NCBI GenBank assembly: GCA_036734385.1
Contig: DAIMYQ010000005.1
Span: 1 to 64,000, forward strand
From: JAAYPI01 sp036734385
GTDB lineage: Bacteria; Bacteroidota; Bacteroidia; Bacteroidales; Paludibacteraceae
DNA: 64,000 bases
Direction: 5' to 3'
Position 1 is the stretch's first letter, and every line of letters starts with the position of its first letter. This document shows positions 9,611 through 18,793 of this stretch, one piece after another. The translations under genes were made by a program, and so were the position numbers. Under the pieces are notes generated by a model. It searched no databases and was not told the DNA's origin. It saw only the letters and a program-made list of their open reading frames with translations.

Positions 9611-10783
9611 ATGAAAAAACGAATACCTCTTTTTCTATTATTAAATCTGCTTTGGGGGGTTTCAACAAATGGAAATGCTGAAAATTCTGCCTACGTATCT
9701 AAAGTTTTTGATTTTGTTCCTGCACCGGGACAATTTATAAACCAATTACCTGCACATGAGACAAATGACGATTCTGCTGCAATAATAAAAAAAGTAGAAA
9801 ACTACATTGTTGGCGGGCAGAACGGTTTAGTTTCACTGGGCAGCTATGGAGGATATGTTGTGGTTGGATTTGACCACACTATTGTCAACGTTTCGGGGGA
9901 ATATGACTTTAAAGTATACGGAAATGCTTTTTATTCATCAAATACTGCAACCAAAGTTGGAGGAAACAGTGAACCCGGTATCGTAATGGTTTCTTACGAT
10001 TCTAATAAAAACAATTTGCCCGATGATGAATGGTACGAATTAGCCGGGAGCGAATATACCAAAAAAACCACTATCAAAAATTATGAAATAACCTATTATA
10101 AACCGAGTACTGAAACAGAAAGCCAAACAGGTGCACTTGCCGATTATATTTATTGGAAAGACAATATGGGATCTGATGGTTATGTTTCTAAAAACGCTTT
10201 TCATCAGCAAAGTTATTATCCGCAATGGATTAAGTCAGATTCTCTAGTTTTTAAAGGAATCCTTTTACCTGATAATGGAGTGAATGAAAGTAGCACTGGT
10301 AACAGTTATTTTCTCTATGCGTATGATTGGGGTTACGCAGATAATCATCCCAATACAAGTGACTTATCTAACTTTAAAATAGAATGGGCTGTTGACAAAG
10401 ATGGCAATTCCGTTTCTCTACCCGGAATTGATTTTATCAAGATTTATACCGGTGTATTACAAAATGACGGATGGTTAGGTGAATGTTCAACAGAAGTGGG
10501 AACAGTAATGGATTTACATCCGAATGCAACTTTTTCAGGCATTGAATCGACACAAATAAACGGCTTATATATTCAAAATCCTTTCCAAGAAACTCTTTCT
10601 ATATCGACACCGGAAAACATCGAAATTACCTTTTATAACCTATCCGGAAAACAAATAAAAACAGTGCAAATAGCAACTGGCAATACTCTACTGCCATTAA
10701 ATGACCTTTTGAAAGGCATTTACATTGCAAAAATCAGTTCAAAAACAGATGTATCTGTTCAAAAAATCATAAAAACTTATTAA
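9611..10783 (+). CDS. secreted cell-surface protein with T9SS sorting domain, B12 locus
   Basis: This 390-residue protein has a signal peptide (MKKRIPLFLLLNLLWGVSTNGNA), a conserved Bacteroidota surface domain (about 30-290, with YDFKVYGNAFYSSN and SYDSNKNNLPDDEWYELAGSEY) and a C-terminal type A sorting domain of about 70 residues (QNPFQETLSI, YNLSGKQI, LLKGIYIAKI, terminal KIIKTY). The start at 9611 is chosen because the signal peptide begins there, not at the upstream in-frame ATG at 9554. The locus points to a role in cobalamin capture at the surface, but no ligand-binding residue can be named. Confidence 0.75.
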   Translation: MKKRIPLFLLLNLLWGVSTNGNAENSAYVSKVFDFVPAPGQFINQLPAHETNDDSAAIIKKVENYIVGGQNGLVSLGSYGGYVVVGFDHTIVNVSGEYDFKVYGNAFYSSNTATKVGGNSEPGIVMVSYDSNKNNLPDDEWYELAGSEYTKKTTIKNYEITYYKPSTETESQTGALADYIYWKDNMGSDGYVSKNAFHQQSYYPQWIKSDSLVFKGILLPDNGVNESSTGNSYFLYAYDWGYADNHPNTSDLSNFKIEWAVDKDGNSVSLPGIDFIKIYTGVLQNDGWLGECSTEVGTVMDLHPNATFSGIESTQINGLYIQNPFQETLSISTPENIEITFYNLSGKQIKTVQIATGNTLLPLNDLLKGIYIAKISSKTDVSVQKIIKTY

Positions 10784-10810
10784 TCAATTCATTATAAATA
10801 AAATAAAACC

Positions 10811-11857
10811 ATGAAAAAACTTTTACTTACTTTAGGAATGATAGCTACCTTAGCTATTAGTACAAACGCAGGGAACATTGTATTGAATTTAACACAACCC
10901 ACTACCCCTGAGTCTTTTAGCTACAATGCAACAAAAGGTTACTGGACAGAAACTTACAATGATGCAGACTATACATGGATCGAATCACAAGTATTCAAAA
11001 TATCACACCTTATTGGGGGTGCTGGTTCATCATATAGTGGAAGTTATTGGGATGGATTTACTGTTGGTACAAATGGAGATATTACCAATTACGAAAATGC
11101 TTCCAATTGGATAGTGAACCAATGGGGATGTATGGCCGGTGGTGGAATTGCCACTGATGAAAATGGTGAAATTCAGAAGGATATCAACGGAAATATCATT
11201 ACAACGTCAAACAAACCCTACTTGATAGCAAACTGGGGATATTATACGGAAAATAGTCAACACAGTAATATCATAAAATTTGTTGGAAACAAAAGTTACA
11301 AAGCCATTGGAGTATATATTTGCAGCCATCCTTGGCCTTATTACGGTAATTTATATGGTGATGGATATGCTCGTGCCCTTAATCAAGAGGGCGACTATTT
11401 TAAAGTAATAGCTCACGGTCTTGATGCAAATGCCTCAGAAACAGGAAGTGTTGATTTTGTCTTGGCAGAATATAAAGAGGGTGTACTCACTCAAAATAAC
11501 ACATGGAAATGGATGGATTTAAGTTCTTTAGGTACTGTTGCCAGCATTTACTTTACCGTCGAAACAACAGATACAGGCACGTACGGTCCAAATGCGGCCA
11601 TGTATTTTTGCATGGACAAATTAACCGTCAATGAAACTGAAACACAGATTACTGAAACAACTGAATTGGGAGTATATCGTATAAAAAACACCCTTTACAA
11701 TCTTCCTATTGGAGCATCTATTGAAGTTTATACAATAAGTGGTCAAGTTATTTTCAAGGGAAAAGCAACTAACAACACACTCGTTTTACCTGAAGCAAAC
11801 AATTCTTTCTTCATAACCAAGGTTAGCTCTGAAGAAGGCATTCAAATAATTAAGTAA
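10811..11857 (+). CDS. DUF4465 secreted protein, B12 locus
   Basis: This 348-residue protein has a signal peptide (cleaved near residue 20) and a DUF4465 domain with the family's SYWDGFTVGTNGDITNY and NWIVNQWGCMAGGG segments and an aromatic-rich body. It ends in a short, degenerate T9SS-like tail (IEVYTISGQVIFKG, then FFITKVSSEEGIQIIK). It is the last gene of the riboswitch-controlled group, 27 nt after the previous gene. Small secreted proteins near btuB/btuG in Bacteroides include B12-binding BtuH; whether this DUF4465 protein is equivalent is inference. Confidence 0.75.
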   Translation: MKKLLLTLGMIATLAISTNAGNIVLNLTQPTTPESFSYNATKGYWTETYNDADYTWIESQVFKISHLIGGAGSSYSGSYWDGFTVGTNGDITNYENASNWIVNQWGCMAGGGIATDENGEIQKDINGNIITTSNKPYLIANWGYYTENSQHSNIIKFVGNKSYKAIGVYICSHPWPYYGNLYGDGYARALNQEGDYFKVIAHGLDANASETGSVDFVLAEYKEGVLTQNNTWKWMDLSSLGTVASIYFTVETTDTGTYGPNAAMYFCMDKLTVNETETQITETTELGVYRIKNTLYNLPIGASIEVYTISGQVIFKGKATNNTLVLPEANNSFFITKVSSEEGIQIIK

Positions 11858-11872
11858 TCAAAATTCAAGATA

Positions 11873-11925
11873 AAAAAATCCGAAAAACAGTCATTAGACT
11901 TGTTTCTCGGATTTTTTATTTTACG
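11873..11925. terminator. bidirectional terminator between the B12 locus and folD
   Basis: The imperfect inverted repeat AAAAAATCCGAAAAACAG / CTTGTTTCTCGGATTTTTT is flanked by A and T tracts on either side. It can end both convergent units. Confidence 0.8.
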
Positions 11926-11935
11926 ATATTTTCAA

Positions 11936-12817
11936 TTAAGCAAAAATTTCTTTTTTGGCCGACAATAGCGTATTTTTCATTAAAGAAACTATTGTCATAG
12001 GACCTACTCCTCCAGGAACAGGTGTAATAAAAGAACACTTCGGAGCGACTTCTGCAAAAAGGACATCGCCTGTTAATTTAAATCCCGATTTTGTTTTATC
12101 CGAGGGCACTCTTGTTGTTCCAACATCAACTACGACAGCACCATCTTTTACCATATTACCTTTAAGAAACTCAGGTTGTCCCAAAGCTGCAATAATAATA
12201 TCAGCTTTCAAGCATTGTTCTTGCAAATCTTTTGAATAACTATGACAAATAGTCACCGTAGCATTACCGGGATAAGCCTTTTGCATCATCAAACCGGCGA
12301 CAGGTTTTCCTACAATATTACTTCTTCCCAACACTACACAATGTTTACCCGAGGTTTCAATGGAATAGCGTTTTAGCAATTCTAGAATACCTGCAGGAGT
12401 AGCAGAAACAAAAGATGGCAAACCGATAGAGGTTCGACCAACATTGATTGGATGAAATCCATCGACATCTTTTTTATAGTCAATAGCTTCAATAATTTTT
12501 TGTTCTGAAATATGTTTTGGCAAAGGCAATTGAACGATAAGACCATCAATATCAGTATCTTGGTTCATTTCTTTGATTTTTTCCAACAACTCAGCCTCTG
12601 TTACATCACTTTCATAACGAACAAGCGTTGAAGTAAATCCACATTGTTCACAAGCTTTTACTTTGTTCGCCACATAGGTTTCACTTCCTCCATCATGACC
12701 TACTAAAATAGCTGCCAAATGAGGTGTTTTTCCACCCTTACTTTTTAGTTGAATTACTTCTTGTGCTATTTCTTGTTTAATTTTATCGGCAATAGCCTTT
12801 CCATCTATTAATTGCAT
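11936..12817 (-). CDS. folD: methylenetetrahydrofolate dehydrogenase / cyclohydrolase
   Basis: This 293-residue bifunctional enzyme interconverts 5,10-methylene-THF and 10-formyl-THF. The catalytic YVANKVKACE segment, the NAD(P)-binding GRSNIVGKPVAGLM near residues 164-177 and the PVPGGVGPMT signature near the C-terminus are present. Length is normal for the family. It starts 17 nt after ffh on the same strand and is probably cotranscribed with it. Confidence 0.96.
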   Translation of the reverse strand: MQLIDGKAIADKIKQEIAQEVIQLKSKGGKTPHLAAILVGHDGGSETYVANKVKACEQCGFTSTLVRYESDVTEAELLEKIKEMNQDTDIDGLIVQLPLPKHISEQKIIEAIDYKKDVDGFHPINVGRTSIGLPSFVSATPAGILELLKRYSIETSGKHCVVLGRSNIVGKPVAGLMMQKAYPGNATVTICHSYSKDLQEQCLKADIIIAALGQPEFLKGNMVKDGAVVVDVGTTRVPSDKTKSGFKLTGDVLFAEVAPKCSFITPVPGGVGPMTIVSLMKNTLLSAKKEIFA

Positions 12818-12834
12818 CTGTTTTCTTTTTTATA

Positions 12835-14145
12835 TTATCTTCTCGGCAATTTATTTCCGTTAGCTTGAACCATACGCATCATTTTTCGGATACCCTCAAA
12901 CTGTTTCAGTAACTTGTTAACTTCCTGAATAGAAGTTCCACTGCCACTTGCCAAACGTTGTTTTCTAGAACCGTTCAATGCTTGTGGATTTTCCCTTTCG
13001 TAGGGAGTCATTGATTGAATAATGGCTTCAATACTTTTAAAAGCATCTTCTTTAATATCAACATCTTTCATTGCTTTTCCGACACCTGGAATCATAGCCG
13101 CCAAATCTTTCAAATTACCCATCTTCTTGATTTGTTTTATCTGACCCATAAAATCATTAAAGTCAAACTGATTTTTAGCAATTTTTTTGGCTACCCTTCT
13201 TGCTTCCTCCTCATCATATTGTTCTTGTGCACGTTCAACCAGCGAAACAATATCTCCCATTCCCAAAATACGGTCAGCCATACGTTCAGGATGAAAATAA
13301 TCAATGGCATCCATTTTTTCACCCGTACCGACAAATTTAACCGGTTTGTTGACTACCGAACGAATAGAGAGAGCAGCACCACCACGCGTATCACCATCCA
13401 ATTTAGTAAGTACAACACCCGTGAAATCCAAACGGTCATTAAATTCTTTAGCCGTATTTACAGCATCCTGACCAGTCATGGAATCAACTACAAACAAAAT
13501 TTCTTGGGGATTAATAGCCGATTTAATGGCAGCTATTTCGTTCATCATTTGTTCATCTACGGCTAAACGACCCGCAGTATCTATAATTAACAAATCATGT
13601 CCATTAGCTTTGGCAAACTTGATAGCATTTTGTGCTATTTGTATTGGATTTTTATTCTCAATTTCGCTATAAACAGCTACTCCTATTTGTTCTCCAAGTA
13701 CCCTTAACTGTTCAATAGCTGCAGGACGATATACATCACAAGCTGCCAAAAGAGGGTTTTTACCTTTTTTGGATTTCAGCATCTTAGCCAATTTTGCCGA
13801 GAAAGTTGTCTTACCTGAACCCTGTAAACCCGACATCAAAATAACAGCAGGAGAACCCTTGGTTTCTATATCGACAGAGGTTCCACCCATTAAAAGAGCC
13901 AACTCGTCTCTAACGACCTTCACCATCAATTCATTTGGCTTAATAGCAGTCAACACATTCATTCCCATCGCCTTTTCTTTTACTTGTTCAGTAAAATTTT
14001 TAGCTGTTTTATAGTTGACATCGGCATCAAGAAGTGCCTTACGAACATCTTTGAGGGTTTCAGCTACATTAATTTCTGTAATTTTACCCTGCCCTTTTAA
14101 AATTTTAAAAGATCTCTCGAGGCGTTCACTTAAATTTTCAAACAT
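12835..14145 (-). CDS. ffh: signal recognition particle GTPase Ffh
   Basis: This 436-residue SRP54 homologue targets nascent membrane proteins to the translocon with 4.5S RNA and FtsY. It has an N-domain four-helix bundle (1-90), a G-domain with the P-loop GLQGSGKTT at 106-114, DTAGRL and TKLDGD, and a methionine-rich M-domain from about 300 that binds signal peptides and RNA. The length is slightly short but complete. Confidence 0.97.
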   Translation of the reverse strand: MFENLSERLERSFKILKGQGKITEINVAETLKDVRKALLDADVNYKTAKNFTEQVKEKAMGMNVLTAIKPNELMVKVVRDELALLMGGTSVDIETKGSPAVILMSGLQGSGKTTFSAKLAKMLKSKKGKNPLLAACDVYRPAAIEQLRVLGEQIGVAVYSEIENKNPIQIAQNAIKFAKANGHDLLIIDTAGRLAVDEQMMNEIAAIKSAINPQEILFVVDSMTGQDAVNTAKEFNDRLDFTGVVLTKLDGDTRGGAALSIRSVVNKPVKFVGTGEKMDAIDYFHPERMADRILGMGDIVSLVERAQEQYDEEEARRVAKKIAKNQFDFNDFMGQIKQIKKMGNLKDLAAMIPGVGKAMKDVDIKEDAFKSIEAIIQSMTPYERENPQALNGSRKQRLASGSGTSIQEVNKLLKQFEGIRKMMRMVQANGNKLPRR

Positions 14146-14189
14146 ATCGTATCGTTTATATAAGAAATGTATTTTTCTGTTTTAGAGGG

Positions 14190-14197
14190 CAAAAATA
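14190..14197 (-). promoter_or_regulatory. -7 element of the ffh promoter
   Basis: TATTTTTG on the minus strand matches TAnnTTTG, 44 nt upstream of the ffh start. No clear -33 element is seen. Confidence 0.4.
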
Positions 14198-14341
14198 ATC
14201 AAAAATATCAACCTGAAAAAATGAAACATACATTTAAGAAGAATTTTTGGGAAAGTCCCGTTTCTGTATTTACATAAATTTAGTACAAATCTAAAGCCAC
14301 AAATAGGAACCGTTTTAGCCTATTTATTTCCAATATTTGAC

Positions 14342-14349
14342 TATATTTG
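14342..14349 (+). promoter_or_regulatory. -7 element of the lepA promoter
   Basis: TATATTTG matches TAnnTTTG, 22 nt upstream of the lepA ATG. The -33 position has no good TTTG. Confidence 0.5.
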
Positions 14350-14371
14350 CAACTTCTAAAATTAGTATTGG

Positions 14372-16159
14372 ATGAAGAATATTCGCAATTTTTGTATTAT
14401 TGCCCATATTGACCATGGTAAAAGCACACTAGCCGACAGATTGCTGGAAGAAACAAGAACAGTAATTGGTAAAGATATGCAAGCACAAGTGCTTGACAAC
14501 ATGGATTTGGAAAGAGAACGTGGCATCACCATAAAAAGTCATGCCATCCAAATGGATTATTTGCACGACGGTCAAAAATATACGCTCAACCTTATAGACA
14601 CCCCCGGACACGTCGATTTCTCTTATGAGGTATCACGCTCCATTGCCGCCTGTGAAGGGGCCTTGCTCATTGTAGATGCTACACAAGGTATTCAAGCTCA
14701 AACTATTTCGAATCTATACATGGCCATTGAAAATGATTTGGAAATTATTCCAGTCATGAATAAAATGGATATGGACAGTGCTATGCCGGACGAAGTAGCA
14801 GACCAAATAGTTGAACTTTTGGGTTGCAAACACGAAGAAATAATCAAAGCTAGTGGAAAGACAGGGCTTGGCGTACCTGAGATTTTAGAAGCTATTGTAA
14901 AACGAATAAAACCTCCAAAAGGAAACCCCGAAGCGCCATTGCAATGTCTTATTTTCGACTCTGTATTTAATTCTTTCAGGGGAATTATTACGTACATGAA
15001 GATTGTGAATGGAAGCATCAAAAAAGGTGATTTTGTGAAATTTGTAAATACCGAAAAAGAATACTATGCTGACGAAATAGGAGTTCTACGTTTAGATATG
15101 GAACCTCGCAACGAATTATCTTGTGGAGACGTAGGTTACATTATTTCAGGAATTAAAGTTTCTAAGGAAGTAAAAGTCGGAGACACAATTACACACGTAA
15201 AAGCACCATGCGAAAAAGCTATTGAAGGCTTTGAAGAAGTAAAGCCAATGGTTTTTGCAGGTGTTTACCCTATTGATTCGGAAGATTTTGAAGATTTACG
15301 TTCTTCGTTGGAGAAGTTACAACTGAACGATGCATCATTAACGTTTGAACCTGAATCGTCTGCTGCTTTGGGATTTGGATTTCGTTGTGGATTTTTGGGT
15401 ATGCTCCACATGGAAATCGTACAAGAACGCCTCGACCGTGAATTTGATATGGATGTGATAACAACAATACCTAATGTTCAATATCACATTTATACACGTA
15501 AAAATGATATGTTGGAAGTACATAATCCTTCCGGAATGCCCGATATTACTCTTATTGACAGAATTGAAGAACCTTACATTCGGGCATCAATCATTACCAA
15601 AACAGATTTTATAGGTCCAATCATGAAACTTTGTTTAGATAAACGAGGTGAACTGATTAAACAGGAATACATTTCATCGAACAGGATAGAACTTATCTAC
15701 GACATGCCAATGGGAGAAATTGTTTTCGATTTTTATGATAAATTGAAATCTATCTCGAAAGGTTATGCTTCATTTGACTATCACATGAATGGTTTCCACC
15801 CTTCCAAATTGGTAAAATTGGACATTTTACTTAATGGTGAATCAGTAGATGCTCTTTCTTCTCTGACACATTTTGATAATGCCGTTACTATAGGTCGGAA
15901 AATGTGTGAAAAACTGAGAGAACTGATACCAAGACAACAATTTGACATTGCTATACAGGCAGCTATCGGATCAAAAATCATTGCCAGAGAAACCATCAAA
16001 GCAGTAAGAAAAGACGTAACAGCCAAATGTTACGGAGGTGATATTTCTCGAAAACGAAAATTGCTGGAAAAGCAGAAAAAAGGTAAAAAAAGAATGAAAC
16101 AAATAGGCTCTGTAGAAGTTCCTCAGAAAGCTTTTATGGAAGTTCTGAAATTGGATTAA
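14372..16159 (+). CDS. lepA: elongation factor 4 (LepA)
   Basis: This 595-residue translational GTPase acts on stalled or mistranslocated ribosomes. All G motifs are visible: AHIDHGKSTL at 11-20, RGITIKS, DTPGHVDF and NKMD. EF-G-like domains II, III and V follow, with the LepA-specific C-terminal domain (AVRKDVTAKCYGGDISRKRK) that distinguishes it from EF-G and TypA. It precedes the antiporter gene by 10 nt. Confidence 0.97.
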   Translation: MKNIRNFCIIAHIDHGKSTLADRLLEETRTVIGKDMQAQVLDNMDLERERGITIKSHAIQMDYLHDGQKYTLNLIDTPGHVDFSYEVSRSIAACEGALLIVDATQGIQAQTISNLYMAIENDLEIIPVMNKMDMDSAMPDEVADQIVELLGCKHEEIIKASGKTGLGVPEILEAIVKRIKPPKGNPEAPLQCLIFDSVFNSFRGIITYMKIVNGSIKKGDFVKFVNTEKEYYADEIGVLRLDMEPRNELSCGDVGYIISGIKVSKEVKVGDTITHVKAPCEKAIEGFEEVKPMVFAGVYPIDSEDFEDLRSSLEKLQLNDASLTFEPESSAALGFGFRCGFLGMLHMEIVQERLDREFDMDVITTIPNVQYHIYTRKNDMLEVHNPSGMPDITLIDRIEEPYIRASIITKTDFIGPIMKLCLDKRGELIKQEYISSNRIELIYDMPMGEIVFDFYDKLKSISKGYASFDYHMNGFHPSKLVKLDILLNGESVDALSSLTHFDNAVTIGRKMCEKLRELIPRQQFDIAIQAAIGSKIIARETIKAVRKDVTAKCYGGDISRKRKLLEKQKKGKKRMKQIGSVEVPQKAFMEVLKLD

Positions 16160-16169
16160 TACGACAATT

Positions 16170-17317
16170 ATGAAAGAAACGATGTTTAATATACCCTTAT
16201 GGGCATCAATTCCTTTTGTGATTATGCTGTTAGCTATCGCAATCGGTCCACTCGTGGCTGAACATTGGTGGGAGAAAAATAAAAACAAACTTATTGTTTC
16301 ACTTGTGTTAGGAATACCAACTGCCATATATCTAATAATAAACGGAATGGGTGAACACGTAACACATACCCTTCTGTTTGACTACATACCTTTTATTATC
16401 TTATTGTTGACATTATTTGTAATTACAGGAGGTATTCATATTTCCGGAGATATTAAAGCTAAACCCTCCATAAACACAGCATTTCTGGGAATTGGTTACG
16501 TATTGGCTTCAATCATGGGAACAACAGGGGCTGCTATGTTGCTCATTCGCCCAGTTATTCGTACCAATTCACAACGTAAATATACAACGCATACTATTCT
16601 TTTCTTTATTGCTGCAGTAGCTAACTGTGGCGGTTTATTAACACCACTTGGTGACCCACCNNNNNNNNNNNNNNNNNNNNNNNNNNNNNNNNNNNNNNNN
16701 NNNNNNNNNNNNNNNNNNNNNNNNNNNNNNNNNNNNNNNNNNNNNNNNNNNNNNNNNNNNTTTGGCTGAAATTCTTACGAGAATATGTACTGATTGCTCT
16801 TGTAGCGTTGTCGCTCTTTCTCACGAAAAAAGAAATACGTAAAAAAAATATTTTTACTTGGGGACCGATCATAGAAGTTGGATATCTTTTCCTCGGTATC
16901 TTTATAACAATGACTCCAACACTAATTTATCTTACAGAAAATGCTGCCAGTCTTGGCGTAAAAGCACCGTGGCAATTTTATTATTCTACGGGAATGCTTA
17001 GTTCATTTTTGGACAATACCCCTACTGCCGTTGCTTTTTATAATTTGGCACTAGGATTAGTGCAAAGCGGTTTGCCGGATTTTCTTGCCAATAGCCCCAT
17101 GGTTGGAGGAGTTCCTGAAATTTTATTGAAAGCCATTTGTACGGGTGCAGTATTTTTTGGTTCTATGACCTATATTGGTAATGGTCCCAATTTTATGGTA
17201 AAATCAATTGCCGAAGAAAATAAAATTAAAATGCCTAGTTTCTTCGGTTATATGACCAAATTTTCACTAATTGTTTTACTACCAATTTTCATTCTAACAC
17301 AAATACTTTTTATTTAA
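16170..17317 (+). CDS. NhaD/CitMHS-type sodium:proton antiporter, interrupted by gap
   Basis: This is a multi-helix inner-membrane ion transporter. The N-terminal half (16170-16660) has about five hydrophobic segments and NCGGLLTPLGDPP, a hairpin motif typical of the IT superfamily. The C-terminal half restarts at about 16763 with WLKFLREYVLIALVAL and ends with the second hairpin motif SSFLDNTPTAVAFYN and NGPNFMVKSIAEE. The two halves are in different frames across the 100-N gap, which reflects the arbitrary gap length and is not evidence of a frameshift. Sodium/proton exchange is inferred from family. Confidence 0.8.
16661..16760. other. assembly gap (100 N)
   Basis: This 100-N placeholder lies inside the antiporter gene. 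The flanking coding frames do not match at this length, so the true length is not 100. Confidence 0.98.
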
Positions 17318-17404
17318 ACATAGTCAAACACAATAGAAAAAATATCTATTGTATTCGTGCTTATCAAAGACACATTTTTTAGAAACTCATTCAATAAAAA
17401 AATT

Positions 17405-18751
17405 ATGATAGAACTTAATTTACTTACAGCCATTTCTCCTATCGATGGAAGATATCGTACTAAAGTGGACTCTTTGGCTAATTATTTTTCGGAATATGCC
17501 TTAATCCGTTACCGCGTTTTGGTGGAAATAGAATATTTTATCGCCCTTTGTGAAATACCTCTGGAACAACTAAAACCAATTGACAATAGTATTTTTCCTA
17601 AACTTCGTAACGTATATGAAAAGTTTTCACTGGAAGATGCTCAAAAGGTAAAAGACACAGAACGTATAACTAACCACGACGTAAAAGCTGTTGAGTATTT
17701 TATCAAAGATAAATTTGACGAACTCGGATTAAATAAATACAAGGAATTTATTCATTTCGGACTTACTTCGCAAGATATAAATAATACAGCCATCCCTCTT
17801 TCTATTAAAAAATGTTTGGATGAAATATATTATCCCGAATTAGAAAAATTAATAACTGAAATAAGTAAGTTGGCAAAAAATTGGGAAAATATTCCAATGT
17901 TAGCAAAAACACACGGACAACCTGCTTCTCCTACCCGATTGGGAAAAGAAATTATGGTATTTGTAAGCAGATTGGAACAGCAACTTAATCTACTTAAAGC
18001 GGTACCCATTTCAGCCAAGCTAGGAGGTGCAACGGGTAATTTCAATGCTCACCATGTAGCTTACCCTTTAATAGACTGGAAAATGTTCGGCAACAATTTT
18101 GTTGTCAAACACCTTGGTTTGCAAAGAGAACAATGGACAACCCAAATTTCTAACTACGATAATTTGGCTGCTCTTATGGATAGTATGAAACGTATTAATA
18201 CTATTATGATTGATATGAACAGAGATTTCTGGACATACATTTCTATGGAATATTTCAAACAACGTATTAAGGCAGGCGAAGTCGGTTCCTCTGCCATGCC
18301 TCATAAGGTAAATCCTATTGATTTTGAAAATGCAGAGGGTAATTTAGGTATTGCAAATGCCATTTTTGAACACTTGGCAACAAAATTACCGGTTTCCCGT
18401 TTACAACGAGATTTAACGGACTCAACTGTCATTCGTAATGTGGGAGTACCCTTTGCTCACAGCCTAATAGCCATTCAAAGTTCTCTGAAAGGAATCGGTA
18501 AATTGATTTTAAATGAACAAGTTATAAATAGAGATTTGGAAAATTGTTGGAATGTTGTCGCTGAAGGCATACAAACAATTTTACGCCGTGAAAATTATCC
18601 AAAACCTTACGAAACATTAAAAGAACTTACAAGAACAAACAATATTGTCAACGAACATTCTATTCATGAGTTCATTGAAACTTTACATGTAAGCGAAACG
18701 GTAAAAAAAGAATTAAGAGCCATTACGCCTCAAAATTATACCGGAATTTAA
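17405..18751 (+). CDS. purB: adenylosuccinate lyase
   Basis: This 448-residue enzyme of the fumarase/aspartase superfamily cleaves SAICAR and adenylosuccinate in purine synthesis. The superfamily signature GSSAMPHKVNPIDFEN is at about 294-309, and the catalytic histidine region KTHGQPASPTRLGKE is present. The start at 17405 (MIELNLLTAISPIDGRY) is the family's conserved N-terminus; the frame extends upstream to 17357 without support. Length is typical of the E. coli-like subgroup. Confidence 0.96.
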   Translation: MIELNLLTAISPIDGRYRTKVDSLANYFSEYALIRYRVLVEIEYFIALCEIPLEQLKPIDNSIFPKLRNVYEKFSLEDAQKVKDTERITNHDVKAVEYFIKDKFDELGLNKYKEFIHFGLTSQDINNTAIPLSIKKCLDEIYYPELEKLITEISKLAKNWENIPMLAKTHGQPASPTRLGKEIMVFVSRLEQQLNLLKAVPISAKLGGATGNFNAHHVAYPLIDWKMFGNNFVVKHLGLQREQWTTQISNYDNLAALMDSMKRINTIMIDMNRDFWTYISMEYFKQRIKAGEVGSSAMPHKVNPIDFENAEGNLGIANAIFEHLATKLPVSRLQRDLTDSTVIRNVGVPFAHSLIAIQSSLKGIGKLILNEQVINRDLENCWNVVAEGIQTILRRENYPKPYETLKELTRTNNIVNEHSIHEFIETLHVSETVKKELRAITPQNYTGI

Positions 18752-18793
18752 TTCTTTTTATAAACTAATCACTATTAAGTCCATTTTTGTAAT

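Noticed and set aside
16621..16872. Frameshift in the antiporter gene
   Set aside because: The frame change falls exactly across a placeholder gap of arbitrary length, so it is not evidence of mutation.
17330..17352. 8-bp hairpin ACAATAGA/TCTATTGT after the antiporter gene
   Set aside because: It is a short, A/T-rich stem without a T-tract; not convincing as a terminator.
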